The notes under the pieces were generated by a model. That model did not search any database. It was not told the DNA's origin and worked only from the letters and a program-made list of their open reading frames with translations. From DATDAH01 sp963725155 (GTDB taxonomy: Bacteria; Actinomycetota; Acidimicrobiia; Acidimicrobiales; DATDAH01), in the NCBI GenBank assembly GCA_963725155.1, contig CAVRXU010000005.1, positions 434,001 through 498,000 on the forward strand: a DNA stretch of 64,000 bases. The letters are read 5' to 3'. A program made the translations under genes and the position numbers. Below are positions 16,999 to 25,856 of this stretch, piece after piece; within the stretch, counting starts at the first letter, position 1; each line of letters starts with the position of its first letter.

Positions 16999-18192
16999 AT
17001 GACGGAGCGGTCCCGGATCCTGCCGGTCACCGGTGCGTGGCGCCCCGGCGATCCCGAGGGAAACCGCCGCTTCCTGTCCTTCGATCCCACCCGCCCGTTC
17101 GTGCTGGAGGGCGGGGCGCAGCTCCGCGGCATCACCGTGGCCTACGAGACCTGGGGCGAGCTCGACCCCACCGGATCCAACGCCGTCCTCGTCTGCCACG
17201 CCGTGACCGGCGACAGCCATCTCACCGGCCGTTCGGGCCCTGGCCACCCGACCGCGGGCTGGTGGGAGGCGTTGGTCGGCCCTGGTCGACCGCTGGACAC
17301 GGACCGGTGGTTCATCGTCTGTGTCAACGTGCTGGGTGGCTGTCAGGGCTCGACCGGCCCCGCGTCGGACGACCCGGCGACCGGACGCCCCTACGGGTCG
17401 ACCTTCCCCGTCGTGACCGTCCGGGACATCGTCCGTACCCAGGCCGCGGTGGCCGACCACCTCGGCATCAGCCAGTGGCTGGGCGTCGTGGGGGGCTCCT
17501 TCGGTGGCATGCAGGTCCTCGAGTGGGGCGTGATGTACCCCGACCGCATGCGGGCCCTGGTCCCCATCGCCACCGCGACGGCGGCCAGCGCCTGGCAGAT
17601 CTCGTTCAGTCGGGTCGGCCGCCTGGCCGTCCAGCTCGACCCGAAGTGGCGCGGTGGTGACTACTACGACGCCGCGCCCGGGGACGGACCGCACGCCGGA
17701 CTGGCACTGGCCCGGATGATCGCCCACATCACCTACCGCAGTGATGCCGTGTACGAGGCCAAGTTCGGACGCGACGCGCTCGAGCAGCTCGAGGAGTTCG
17801 CGATGGAGCAGCGCTTCGAGGTCGAGGGCTACCTGGACTACCAGGGCGAGAAGTTCGTCCGCCGTTTCGACGCCAACAGCTACCTCCGCTTGAACAAGGC
17901 CATGGACCTGCATGACGTGGGCCGCAACCGGGGTGGCACTGCTCGGGCCCTGCGGCGGGTCACCGCCCAGACCCTGAACCTGAGCGTCTCCAGCGACACC
18001 CTGTACCCCCGCCATCAGCAGGAAGCGACTCACGCCGGCCTGCTCGACGGCGGCGCCCCCAGCCACCATGTGACCGTGGACAGTCCCCACGGCCACGACG
18101 GCTTCCTGATCGAGACCGATTCCGTCGGCGCGGTGCTGGAGGACTTCCTCACCCGAGTCGAGAAGAACGATGTGGAGACCCACGATGGCTGA
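16999..18192 (+). CDS. metX: Homoserine O-acetyltransferase MetX
   Basis: Alpha/beta-hydrolase-fold enzyme that transfers an acyl group (acetyl or succinyl) to homoserine in methionine synthesis. The nucleophile elbow GGSFGGMQ has Ser167; the catalytic Asp and His lie near the end (SSDTLYP and SPHGHDGF). 397 residues with the typical VAYETWGELDPTGSNAVLVCHA N-terminus. ATG at 16999 with GAGGTGG upstream. Preceded by a SAM riboswitch, so expression should fall when SAM is abundant. It overlaps the sulfhydrylase gene by 8 bp. Confidence 0.94.
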   Translation: MTERSRILPVTGAWRPGDPEGNRRFLSFDPTRPFVLEGGAQLRGITVAYETWGELDPTGSNAVLVCHAVTGDSHLTGRSGPGHPTAGWWEALVGPGRPLDTDRWFIVCVNVLGGCQGSTGPASDDPATGRPYGSTFPVVTVRDIVRTQAAVADHLGISQWLGVVGGSFGGMQVLEWGVMYPDRMRALVPIATATAASAWQISFSRVGRLAVQLDPKWRGGDYYDAAPGDGPHAGLALARMIAHITYRSDAVYEAKFGRDALEQLEEFAMEQRFEVEGYLDYQGEKFVRRFDANSYLRLNKAMDLHDVGRNRGGTARALRRVTAQTLNLSVSSDTLYPRHQQEATHAGLLDGGAPSHHVTVDSPHGHDGFLIETDSVGAVLEDFLTRVEKNDVETHDG

Positions 18193-19381
18193 CCCGTCCC
18201 AGCGTCCGACCCCGCACCCCGAGACCCGGGCCGTCACCGGCGGGCGCAAGGACCAACACGGCGCGCTGGCCCCCCTGCTGTGGCCCTCGACCACCTTCGA
18301 GACCGAATCGGCGGACGACGCCGCCCGCCTGGCCAGGTCGGTCGACCCCGACCGCTTCTACAGCCGCCACGGCAACCCCGGCGTCCGGGCCTTCGAGCAG
18401 GCCGTGGCGGACCTCGAAGGGGCCGAAGCAGCCCGGGCCTACGCCTCGGGGATGGGAGCGGTGACCGGCGTCATCCTCGGCATCTGCTCCGCGGGCGACC
18501 ACATCGTCGCCCAGCATCAGCTCTACTCCCAGACCACCCAGGTGTTGCTCGGCATCTGTCCCCGCTTCGGCATCGACGTCACGCTCGTCGACGGGACCGA
18601 GCCGGGTGCCTTCGCCGCCGCGGTGCGGCCCGGCCAGACGACGCTGGTGTTCGCCGAGACGCCGGCCAACCCTCGCCTCGACCTGGTCGACCTGGACGAG
18701 ATCGGGGCCATCAAGGGACCGGTCACCTGCGTCGACTCGACCTTCGCCACGCCGCTCGGCCAGCAGCCCCTGGCCCACGGTGCCGATCTGGTGCTCCACT
18801 CGGCCACGAAGGGCATCGCCGGCCACAACGACGCCAGCCTGGGCATCGTGTGCGGCAGCCAGGAGCTCATCGACTGGCTGTGGGGCTTCGCCATCTTCCA
18901 GGGGGCGAACGCCTCGCCGTTCGACGCCATGAACGGCGTGCGCGGCTTGCGCACCCTGGGGGTCCGGCTACGGCGCCAGAGTGAGACGGCCCAGACCCTG
19001 GCCGAGGCACTGGAGGTGTCGCCCCACATCGAGGGCGTGCGCTACCCGGGCCTCGAGTCCCATCCGCAGCGCGACCTGGCCAAGCGCCAGTTGGCGCACA
19101 TGGGCGCGATCGTCAGCTTCGACGTGGCCGGTGGCCGCGAGGCCGGCCGCGCCTTCGTCGACGCCCTCGAGCTGGCCCGCATGGCGACCTCCCTCGGCGG
19201 GCCCGAGACCATCGTCTGTCACCCGGCGTCGACCACGCATCAGAGCCTCCTGCCCGAGGAGCTGGAGGCCATGGGCATCGGCCAGGGCACGATCCGGATG
19301 TCGGTCGGCCTGGAGCACGCCGACGACCTGGCCGACGACCTCGCTCAGGCGCTGGCGACGGCGGCCCGCACCACGAGCTGA
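18185..19381 (+). CDS. Cys/Met metabolism PLP enzyme (O-acetylhomoserine sulfhydrylase or cystathionine synthase)
   Basis: PLP-dependent gamma-replacement enzyme using the acyl-homoserine made by MetX. SATKGIAGH places the Schiff-base Lys at residue 209. YSRHGNPGVRAFEQAVADLEGA and ASGMGAVTG form the cofactor-binding region, and CHPASTTHQSL is the conserved C-terminal substrate loop. 398 residues. The ATG is coupled to metX through ATGGCTGA. Sequence alone does not separate direct sulfhydrylation (MetY/MetZ) from cystathionine synthesis. The 3' end overlaps the convergent methyltransferase by 37 bp. Confidence 0.88.
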   Translation: MADPSQRPTPHPETRAVTGGRKDQHGALAPLLWPSTTFETESADDAARLARSVDPDRFYSRHGNPGVRAFEQAVADLEGAEAARAYASGMGAVTGVILGICSAGDHIVAQHQLYSQTTQVLLGICPRFGIDVTLVDGTEPGAFAAAVRPGQTTLVFAETPANPRLDLVDLDEIGAIKGPVTCVDSTFATPLGQQPLAHGADLVLHSATKGIAGHNDASLGIVCGSQELIDWLWGFAIFQGANASPFDAMNGVRGLRTLGVRLRRQSETAQTLAEALEVSPHIEGVRYPGLESHPQRDLAKRQLAHMGAIVSFDVAGGREAGRAFVDALELARMATSLGGPETIVCHPASTTHQSLLPEELEAMGIGQGTIRMSVGLEHADDLADDLAQALATAARTTS

Positions 19382-20111
19382 GCCAGGTCGAAGCGGACCA
19401 GCCCGGTCTCGGCGCTGCCCTCCAGCGCCCGGAGGTCGTCCGCCAGACCGTCGACGTCGAGGCCAATGGCCACCGGGTGGGCGCGCCACGTCACGAGGTT
19501 CATGCCGAACAGGCGGGCCACCACGCCCGCCGGTGGGGCCACGGTGGTGCGGGTGACGAGATCGGCCACGGCCGCCAGGCGCTCACCGACGTACAGGTCG
19601 CCGCCCCCGGCGCCCATGACCACGGCGACAGCGTCCTCATAGCGACGGAAGACGGGGTGGGAGATGCGCAGGCCCGTGTTCTCCTCGACGAGGAGCCGTC
19701 CGCCCGGGCGGAGGGACCGCCCCCACTCGTCGACCCGGCGCTCGGGATCCCGGAGGTGGGACAACAAGTAGCGGGCGAAGACGAGGTCTGCCGGGGGGAG
19801 GGCGTCGACGACGAGGTCGGCGTGCACGAACGTGAGGTCAGGTCGGGTTGAACGGGCCTCGCCCAGAAAGGCGACCGACGAGTCGATGCCGATCGTCTGC
19901 GTCGCCCGCACGGTCTCGTGGAGGAGGGCGGTCGTGGCACCCGGCCCGCAGCCGAGATCGAGGGCGAGGCCGGGTCGCCGGAGCGCGTCGCGGACGAGGA
20001 AGCGCCGGGTGGTCGTCCGGAAGGTGACGTCGAGCAGGCGCAGGCGCTGGGCGGCCAGACCCGAATCACCGAACGTGTAGGTGGGGGTTGCCTCGTCCGT
20101 CCTGCCATCAT
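19345..20111 (-). CDS. SAM-dependent methyltransferase (probable start frameshift)
   Basis: Class I methyltransferase: LALDLGCGPGATTALL is motif I, TIGIDSSVAFL motif II, and FARYLLSHLRDPERRVDEWGRSLRPGGRLLVEE motifs IV-V. About 240 residues; the substrate is unknown. The conserved frame has no ATG or GTG at its N-terminus. An ATGATG at 20111 opens a frame that joins it if one C is missing from the G/C run at 20083-20087, so the start given assumes that correction. That would put this start 6 bp from the divergent Fpg start. Confidence 0.68.
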
Positions 20112-20117
20112 CCCGCA

Positions 20118-20906
20118 GTGCCCGAGATCCTCGAGATCGAGTTCTACCGACGTCATGCCGAGGAGGCGATCGGTCGGACCGTGGCCGGGGTGCAGGCCGA
20201 CGACGACTGGTACCTGAAGGAAGGCCTCGACGGCCCGACGGCCCGGGCTGCCCTGATCGGACGGACGCTGACTGCGGCCCGCCGTCGAGGAAAGCTCCTG
20301 CTGATGGACACAGACGGGGGTGATGGCCCGGTGCTGGGCCTGCGGTTCGGCATGACCGGCCGCCTCGTGGTCGATCACGGGGCGGCCATCGACGACCTGG
20401 TCTACGGCAGCAGCCGCGAGGAGCCGGCATGGGACCGCTTCGCCCTGGACTTCGTCGATGGCGGCCACCTGCGCATGCGGGACCCGCGTCGCCTGGGAGG
20501 CGTGATCCTCGACCCCGATGAGGAGGCCCTCGGTCCGGACGCCCTGTCGCTGACCCTCGGCCAGCTTCGCCTGGCGCTGGCCGACAGCACAGCGCCCCTC
20601 AAGGCCCGCCTGATGGACCAGCACCGCGTGGCCGGACTCGGGAACCTGCTGACCGACGAGATCCTCTGGCGGGCCGGCCTGGATCCCGCCCGGGTGACCC
20701 GGAGCCTTGACGACGGCGAGGTTCGGCGCCTTCACCGTCACATCCGGGCCGGCCTGACCCGGATGGGGGACCGGGGCGGATCCCACACGGGAGACCTGCA
20801 GGAGGCCCGGCACCGAGGGGGTGTGTGCCCGAAGGACGGCACGCCGCTCCTTCGGCGCACCATCGGCGGCCGCACGACGTACTCCTGCCCGCTTCATCAG
20901 GCCTGA
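20118..20906 (+). CDS. Fpg/Nei-family DNA glycosylase
   Basis: Bifunctional glycosylase/AP lyase for oxidised bases. The GTG at 20118 gives an N-terminal PEILEIE in which Pro2 and Glu3 (P1/E2 of the mature enzyme) are the catalytic residues. MDQHRVAGLGNLLTDEILWRAG is the helix-two-turn-helix. VCPKDGTPLLRRTIGGRTTYSCPLHQ is the zinc finger, with the last ligand apparently His rather than Cys. 262 residues. Whether it prefers 8-oxoG (Fpg) or pyrimidines (Nei) is not decided by these motifs. Confidence 0.88.
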   Translation: MPEILEIEFYRRHAEEAIGRTVAGVQADDDWYLKEGLDGPTARAALIGRTLTAARRRGKLLLMDTDGGDGPVLGLRFGMTGRLVVDHGAAIDDLVYGSSREEPAWDRFALDFVDGGHLRMRDPRRLGGVILDPDEEALGPDALSLTLGQLRLALADSTAPLKARLMDQHRVAGLGNLLTDEILWRAGLDPARVTRSLDDGEVRRLHRHIRAGLTRMGDRGGSHTGDLQEARHRGGVCPKDGTPLLRRTIGGRTTYSCPLHQA

Positions 20907-20933
20907 CCCCCAGCGATACGCTCGGCGCTCGTA

Positions 20934-21458
20934 ATGCCCCCCTCGCCCGCTGCTCCGAACCTGTCGCGCCGCGCCCTCGCCGCGCTGGCCCTCGTCGCCG
21001 GCCTGACCTTCTTCTCCGGCGCCGGAGCGTCGGCGCAGGTGCCGACGACGACCGTGCCCGGCGTACTCGTCCCCGGCGACACCACCGCCCCGTCCGTGGC
21101 GACGACGACGACCACGACGGAGGCTCCGGCGGTGGCCGATGACGGCCTCCTCGATTTCGACTTCGACGCCAACGAGAAGGTGTGGATCATCGTCGGCGCC
21201 CTGGTCGCCGTCGCCGTCCTGCTGCTCGTCCTCACCATCATCTACTGGCGGCACACCAAGCCGGACCGTCCCAAGGCCGACCGACGCATCGAACGAGCTG
21301 AGCGCAAGGAGCAGAAGCAGCGCCGCCGAGCGGCCAACAAGGACGAGACCGACACCGACGGGGACGGCCCCGCCGGCACCCCGTCGGCGCCCATGGACCT
21401 CGACGAGGTCCTGAGCAGCTCCCGACCCGGCCCGCTCGGTGTTCGGCATCCCCGATGA
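20934..21458 (+). CDS. Exported single-pass membrane protein with Thr-rich stalk, unknown
   Basis: 174 residues. A signal peptide (about 1-35, ending ASA) is followed by a threonine/proline/valine-rich outer segment with runs such as TTTTTTE. A transmembrane helix spans about 84-108 (VWIIVGALVAVAVLLLVLTI), then a strongly basic cytoplasmic tail (ERKEQKQRRRAANK). I do not recognise a family. ATG at 20934; a TACGCT hexamer lies 11 bp upstream. Confidence 0.7.
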   Translation: MPPSPAAPNLSRRALAALALVAGLTFFSGAGASAQVPTTTVPGVLVPGDTTAPSVATTTTTTEAPAVADDGLLDFDFDANEKVWIIVGALVAVAVLLLVLTIIYWRHTKPDRPKADRRIERAERKEQKQRRRAANKDETDTDGDGPAGTPSAPMDLDEVLSSSRPGPLGVRHPR

Positions 21459-21489
21459 GCCAGAGGAGTCTCCCCGCTAGGTTCCAGGC

Positions 21490-21726
21490 ATGGCCGAAGA
21501 ACTCGATGTCGACGCCATGATCGAGCGCTTCCGAGAGCGGGCGGCCGCCGTCCGACAACGGAACCTCCCCCCGGTTGGGGGCGACGAGCGCACGGCGTTC
21601 ATCCAGCAGGCCCAAGTCGACTTCCAGGACTACGCCATGCTCGGCGATGCCTCGGCGGCGATCGAGGACGGCTTCCTGGTGCTGCGAGTGGACCTGCGGC
21701 CCCCCGACGAGCGCGACGACGGGTGA
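21490..21726 (+). CDS. Conserved small acidic protein, unknown
   Basis: 78 residues with a helical N-terminal half (IERFRERAAAVRQRN) and a C-terminal FLVLRVDLRPPDERDDG segment. No family recognised. The start is well supported: TAGGTT ends exactly 6 bp before the ATG (leaderless type), and the stop overlaps the next GTG by 4 bp, so it leads a short operon with the DUF4202 gene. Confidence 0.65.
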   Translation: MAEELDVDAMIERFRERAAAVRQRNLPPVGGDERTAFIQQAQVDFQDYAMLGDASAAIEDGFLVLRVDLRPPDERDDG

Positions 21727-22340
21727 ACGCCCGGCTCCGGCTGGAGCGGGCGCTGGCCGCCATCGACGCCGCCAACGCCGACGATCCGCACACCATCGAC
21801 ATCGCCGGCCAGCCGCGCGCCAAGGAGCTGGCTCACGCCGAGCTGATGACGGCCTGGATCGAACGGCTGGTCGAGGCGCCCACGGACGCGCAACGGCTCG
21901 CGGCCCGGGCCCATCACCTCCGGCGTTGGGTCTCGCCCCGCGACAGCTATCCCGAGGGTCGGGCCGGCTACCTGAAGTGGCGACGGGACCAGGGGGTCCG
22001 ACAGGCCGCGGAGGTGACGGCGATCCTCGAGTCGTGTGGCTATGAGCCGGCCACGATCGAGCGGGTCCAGGCCATCATCACCAAGGCCGGGCTGCGCACC
22101 GATCCGGACGTCCAGGCCCATGAAGACGCCCTCTGCCTCGTGTTCCTGCAGACCCAGCTCCTGGAGCTGGCCGAGCAGCTCGGGCCGGACAAGGCCGTCG
22201 ACGTGTTGGCCAAGACCGTGAAGAAGATGACCCCCCGGGGCCGGTCCGAGGCACTGGAGCTGGAGCTCTCGCCGGCCGGCCGGGCAGCGCTGGAGCAGGC
22301 GCTGGCTAGCGTGGGGTCGAGGCCACCCGGAGGAACCTGA
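21723..22340 (+). CDS. DUF4202 family protein
   Basis: 205-residue protein with the conserved stretch KELAHAELMTAWIERL, QRLAARAHHLRRW and DSYPEGRAGYLKWR that I associate with DUF4202. Its histidine pattern hints at an HD-like or metal-binding helical fold, but no activity is established that I know of. GTG start coupled (4 bp) to the upstream small gene; its last base is shared with the next ATG. Confidence 0.78.
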   Translation: MNARLRLERALAAIDAANADDPHTIDIAGQPRAKELAHAELMTAWIERLVEAPTDAQRLAARAHHLRRWVSPRDSYPEGRAGYLKWRRDQGVRQAAEVTAILESCGYEPATIERVQAIITKAGLRTDPDVQAHEDALCLVFLQTQLLELAEQLGPDKAVDVLAKTVKKMTPRGRSEALELELSPAGRAALEQALASVGSRPPGGT

Positions 22341-23356
22341 TGTCCGATCAGCAGGACGATCCCACCAGCGAGCAGTCGCCGCCCCCACCCGGCGCGCCGC
22401 CCCCTCCGGCGGCCCCGCCGCCGCCGGCTGCGCCCGAGTCGGCGCCGCCCCCACCGCCGCCGGGTGCGCCTGAGTCGGCGCCGCCCCCACCGCCGCCGGG
22501 TGCGCCTGAGTCGGCGCCGCCCCCACCGCCGCCGGGTGCGCCTGAGTCGGCGCCGCCCCCACCGCCGCCGGGTGCGCCTGAGTCGGCGCCGCCCCCACCG
22601 CCGCCGGCTGCGCCTGAGTCCGCGCCCCCGCCGCCGGTGGTGCCCGAGCCGGACCCCGTACCCGCTCCCCCTCCTTCGGCGCCCGAAGCCGGAGCCACTC
22701 AGGTCCTCAGCGTGCCGATCGTCCCCGACGCGCCGCCGGGACCAGCGGCCGCGCCGCCCCCTCCTCCTGGCGCGCCGGACGCCACGCTTCCTCCTCCTAG
22801 CGCTCCCGGTGCGGTGCCGCCGCCTCCTGGCGCTCCGGGCGCCGCGCCCCCGCCGCCTCCTGGCGCTCCGGGTGCGTTGCCGCCACCCCCTGGAGCCTCC
22901 GCCACGCCTCCTGGTGCGCCCGGTCCCGGGGCCGTGCCGCCGCCCGTCAGCCCGCCACCGGTCGGCGGTGGGTTCGACCCCCACGGCCTCGGCGCCGCGG
23001 CCGGACGGCTGTCTGGCGGGGCCCGCAAGAACGGTCGGGCGGCGCTGGCCGTGCTGAGCGTCGTACTCGAGGAGTCCGATGTCGTCGAGCAGGTCCTGGT
23101 CGGCACCTACCACGGCGTCGACGGTGCTGCCGCCCTCGTCACGGGGAACCTCGTGCTCGTCAACGCCCGTGAGTGGCAGCCCGAGGTCGTCCGTGTCTCG
23201 GTCATCGGGCTCGGCGTACAGGGGGTCCAGGACGGTCGCACAGCCAGCCTCCACTTCACCAGCGGGGCCACCCAGGACCGCTTCGAAGGGGTCGGTGACA
23301 CCGCGCTGGCCGTCGAGTTCGCCAACCGGATCCGTCAGCGGGCCGCCGGGGGGTGA
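22340..23356 (+). CDS. Proline-rich repeat protein with C-terminal PH-like domain
   Basis: 338 residues in two parts. The first about 200 are a low-complexity Pro/Ala/Gly tract containing five near-identical 12-residue units (ESAPPPPPPGAP) and further PPPPGAPGA-type repeats. Residues about 215-335 form an ordered domain of alternating strands (LVGTYHGVDGAAALVTGNLVLVN, ISGLQ-like strands) ending in a helix (ALAVEFANRIRQRAA), which resembles bacterial PH/YokE-like domains. No signal peptide, so the tract is probably cytoplasmic. Function unknown. ATG overlaps the DUF4202 stop by one base. Confidence 0.72.
   Translation: MSDQQDDPTSEQSPPPPGAPPPPAAPPPPAAPESAPPPPPPGAPESAPPPPPPGAPESAPPPPPPGAPESAPPPPPPGAPESAPPPPPPAAPESAPPPPVVPEPDPVPAPPPSAPEAGATQVLSVPIVPDAPPGPAAAPPPPPGAPDATLPPPSAPGAVPPPPGAPGAAPPPPPGAPGALPPPPGASATPPGAPGPGAVPPPVSPPPVGGGFDPHGLGAAAGRLSGGARKNGRAALAVLSVVLEESDVVEQVLVGTYHGVDGAAALVTGNLVLVNAREWQPEVVRVSVIGLGVQGVQDGRTASLHFTSGATQDRFEGVGDTALAVEFANRIRQRAAGG
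22436..22615 (+). repeat. Five tandem copies of a 36-bp coding repeat
   Basis: Units begin at 22436, 22472, 22508, 22544 and 22580, each GAGTCGGCGCCGCCCCCACC followed by 16 more bases. The first four are identical and the fifth differs by one base. Each unit encodes 12 residues, so copy-number change stays in frame. Confidence 0.92.
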
Positions 23357-23387
23357 GCGAGGGGCCTCGCTACACTGCTTGGTCCTT

Positions 23388-23460
23388 GCGGTAGTAGCTC
23401 AGTTGGTAGAGCGCAACCTTGCCAAGGTTGAGGTCGCCGGTTCGAGCCCGGTCTACCGCT
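23388..23460 (+). tRNA. tRNA-Gly (GCC)
   Basis: Cloverleaf with acceptor GCGGTAG/CTACCGC, D-arm AGCTCAGTTGGTAGAGC, anticodon stem CAACC/GGTTG around loop TTGCCAA (anticodon GCC at 23421-23423) and T-arm GCCGGTTCGAGCCCGGT. Discriminator T at 23460 and an encoded CCA at 23461-23463. A TACACT -10-like element lies at 23371-23376. Confidence 0.96.
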
Positions 23461-23466
23461 CCACGA

Positions 23467-23500
23467 ACGTCCCCCACTCCGGTGGGGGACGTCGTCGTTT
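23467..23500 (+). terminator. Rho-independent terminator after tRNA-Gly
   Basis: Perfect 11-bp stem ACGTCCCCCAC/GTGGGGGACGT with TCCG loop (23467-23492), followed by a short T-rich stretch CGTCGTTTT. It directly follows the tRNA CCA end. Confidence 0.85.
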
Positions 23501-23524
23501 TCGGGTGCGGTCTACGGTCCAGCT

Positions 23525-24958
23525 ATGACCGATGACCTTGCCCGCCTCGATGCCGTGGCTCAGGCCGACCTGATCCGTTCGGGCGAGGCGTCGCCCGTCG
23601 AGCTGGTCGACGCCGCCATCGGGCGCATCGAGGCCCTGAACCCACAACTGAACGCCGTCATCCACGAGCGCTTCGAGCGGGCCCGGGACGAAGCAGCGTC
23701 GCCCGACCTGCCCGACGGGCCGTTCCGGGGTGTGCCGTTCCTGCTCAAGGACCTGTGGCCGACGTCGGCCGGCGACCCGTTCCACATGGGGATCAAAGCG
23801 TTCAAGGAGGCGGGCTACCGCCATCCCGAGGACGCCAATCTCACCAAGCGCTACCGCGAGGCCGGCTTCGTCATCCTGGGCCGGACCAACACGCCGGAGC
23901 TGGGGTTGGTGGCCACCACCGAGCCGTTGGCCTACGGGCCGACGCACAATCCGTGGAACCCCGATCACGGCCCAGGGGGGTCCAGCGGGGGATCGGCGGC
24001 CGCGGTGGCTTCGGGCATGGTGCCCTGCGCCAACGCGTCCGACGGCGGCGGCTCCATTCGCATCCCCGCCGCCATGTGCGGTCTGGTCGGTCTCAAGCCG
24101 TCCCGGGGCCGAGGCTCGATGGGTCCGCTGCGGGACGAGTGGGGCGTGTCGGTCCAGCACGTCGTCTCGCACTCGGTACGGGACACCGCCGCGGTGCTGG
24201 ATGCCACGTGGGCGCCGTTTCCGGGCGACGGCGTGATCGCCCCGGCCCCGAGCCGGTCGTGGCGGGAGGAGATCGGAGTGACCGAGCCGTTGCGCATCGG
24301 GGTCCTGGACCATGCGCTCGGTGGCGTCCCCACCCACGCCGAGTGCACGGCTGCGGTTCGGCGGGGCGCCGACCTGGCCGCCGCCCTCGGTCATCACGTG
24401 GACGATGCCTACCCGGCCGAGATGGACCGCATGGCCGAGCACGGCCCGCTGGTGACGACGATGTGGGCCGTCGGGGCCAAGGCCAGCCTGCTGTCGTTGG
24501 CGCCGTTGTTGGGTCGGGAGTTGACCGAGGACGACGTCGAGCCCGGCACCTGGGCTCTGGCCGAATGGGGCAACAGCGCAACGGCGGTCGAGCTGGCGTC
24601 GGCCCAGGGGAGGATGGCCGTCGTCCGCCGAGACCTGGCCGCCTGGTGGGAGGACTACGACCTGCTCATCACCCCCACGACGGCCGCGCCACCTCCGCTC
24701 TTGGGCCAGCTGGTGGCCACTGACGACGAGCCGCTGCGCGGTCTCGTCGGCTCGACCCCGTACGCCACGTTCACCGCAGTGTTCAACCAGAGCGGCCAGC
24801 CCGCCATTTCGGTGCCCCTGCACCGGACCGCCGACGGCCTGCCTGTCGGCACGCAGTTCGTGGCCGCCTACGGCCGGGAGGACCTGCTCATCCGCATCGC
24901 CGCCCAGCTCGAGGCCGAGGTCCATTGGGCCGACCAACGGGCCCCGATCCACGCCTGA
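23525..24958 (+). CDS. Amidase (amidase-signature family)
   Basis: Ser-cisSer-Lys hydrolase, 477 residues. The triad is visible: Lys75 in FLLKD, Ser153 in GPGGSSGGSAAA and nucleophile Ser177 in ASDGGGSIRIPA, with the usual 24-residue spacing between serines. The substrate is not readable from sequence; no gatB or gatC is next to it, so it is probably a stand-alone amide or peptide-amide hydrolase. TACGGT ends 6 bp before the ATG, a leaderless-type promoter just after the tRNA terminator. Confidence 0.9.
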   Translation: MTDDLARLDAVAQADLIRSGEASPVELVDAAIGRIEALNPQLNAVIHERFERARDEAASPDLPDGPFRGVPFLLKDLWPTSAGDPFHMGIKAFKEAGYRHPEDANLTKRYREAGFVILGRTNTPELGLVATTEPLAYGPTHNPWNPDHGPGGSSGGSAAAVASGMVPCANASDGGGSIRIPAAMCGLVGLKPSRGRGSMGPLRDEWGVSVQHVVSHSVRDTAAVLDATWAPFPGDGVIAPAPSRSWREEIGVTEPLRIGVLDHALGGVPTHAECTAAVRRGADLAAALGHHVDDAYPAEMDRMAEHGPLVTTMWAVGAKASLLSLAPLLGRELTEDDVEPGTWALAEWGNSATAVELASAQGRMAVVRRDLAAWWEDYDLLITPTTAAPPPLLGQLVATDDEPLRGLVGSTPYATFTAVFNQSGQPAISVPLHRTADGLPVGTQFVAAYGREDLLIRIAAQLEAEVHWADQRAPIHA

Positions 24959-25003
24959 AAGATCGGGCCGGGCGGCAGGCCGCCGGTAGGGTGACCGATT
25001 CCT

Positions 25004-25075
25004 GGCGGCGTGGCCGAGTGGTTTAGGCAGGGGCCTGCAAAGCCCCGTACCCGGGTTCGATTCCCGGCGCCGCCT
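25004..25075 (+). tRNA. tRNA-Cys (GCA)
   Basis: Acceptor GGCGGCG/CGCCGCC, anticodon stem GGGGC/GCCCC around loop CTGCAAA (anticodon GCA at 25037-25039), T-arm CCGGGTTCGATTCCCGG, discriminator T and encoded CCA at 25076-25078. TAGGGT at 24987-24992 is a likely promoter -10. Confidence 0.95.
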
Positions 25076-25130
25076 CCAGCAGGCCTACAGGTGGGGGTCG
25101 ACGGGCTCGCTCTCGAGCGTGGGAGGCTGA

Positions 25131-25736
25131 GTGCCGATGGCTGTCGCGGCGCTCGTGCTCTACGGGATTTGGTTCGCGCTGACCATCGGGCTCCGGACCG
25201 TCATCCAACTGCGCCGCACCGGCGACACGGGGTTCAAGGGTCTGGGTGGCCGACCCGGCTCGGTCGAGTGGATCGCCGGCGTGGGCTTCACTGTGGCGCT
25301 GCTGGTCGGCGTGGCCGGACCGGTGGCCGCCCTGGCCGGGCTCGATCCCCTCGGGGTGCTCGACGCCGGATGGATCCCCTGGGCGGGTCTCGTGGTCGCC
25401 GGGCTCGGCGTCGTCCTGACGCTCCTGGCCCAGTTGTCGATGGGTGACTCCTGGCGCATCGGTGTGGACGAGACCGAGATCACGGAGATGGTCACCGGCG
25501 GGGCCTTTGCCGTGGTCCGGAACCCGATCTTCTCGGCCATGCTCGTCACCGCGGTGGGCCTGGCTGCCATGGTGCCGAACGTGGTGGCGCTCGTCGGTCT
25601 CGTGGCCCTGGTGGTCGCCCTCGAGCTCCAGGTCCGCTTCGTGGAGGAGCCGTACCTGGCCACCGTCCACGGTGAGGCCTACGAACGCTATCGACGAGAC
25701 GTTGGCCGGTTCGTCCCCCGGTGGGACCGCGCCTGA
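25131..25736 (+). CDS. Isoprenylcysteine carboxyl methyltransferase-like membrane protein
   Basis: 201-residue polytopic membrane protein with about five hydrophobic segments. The C-terminal signature VRNPIFSAML, then EEPYLATVHGEAYERYRRDVGRFVPRW, is typical of the ICMT/phospholipid methyltransferase-like family, which uses SAM at the membrane. Bacterial members act on unknown lipids or small molecules. GGGAGG lies just upstream; GTG 25131 (4-bp spacing) and ATG 25137 are both possible starts. Confidence 0.8.
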   Translation: MPMAVAALVLYGIWFALTIGLRTVIQLRRTGDTGFKGLGGRPGSVEWIAGVGFTVALLVGVAGPVAALAGLDPLGVLDAGWIPWAGLVVAGLGVVLTLLAQLSMGDSWRIGVDETEITEMVTGGAFAVVRNPIFSAMLVTAVGLAAMVPNVVALVGLVALVVALELQVRFVEEPYLATVHGEAYERYRRDVGRFVPRWDRA

Positions 25737-25856
25737 CTACCGGACGGGGCCAAGAAAGAGGTTGAGAACTCGCTCGATTGGTGGGTTCATGTCACACCTC
25801 GGTGCTAGGGTACAGATGTTCGATCAACCACCCTGACCCCCGTCGAGGAGGTGCCT

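Noticed and set aside
22436..22615. Possible CRISPR-like array
   Set aside because: The units are contiguous without spacers and encode an in-frame proline repeat.
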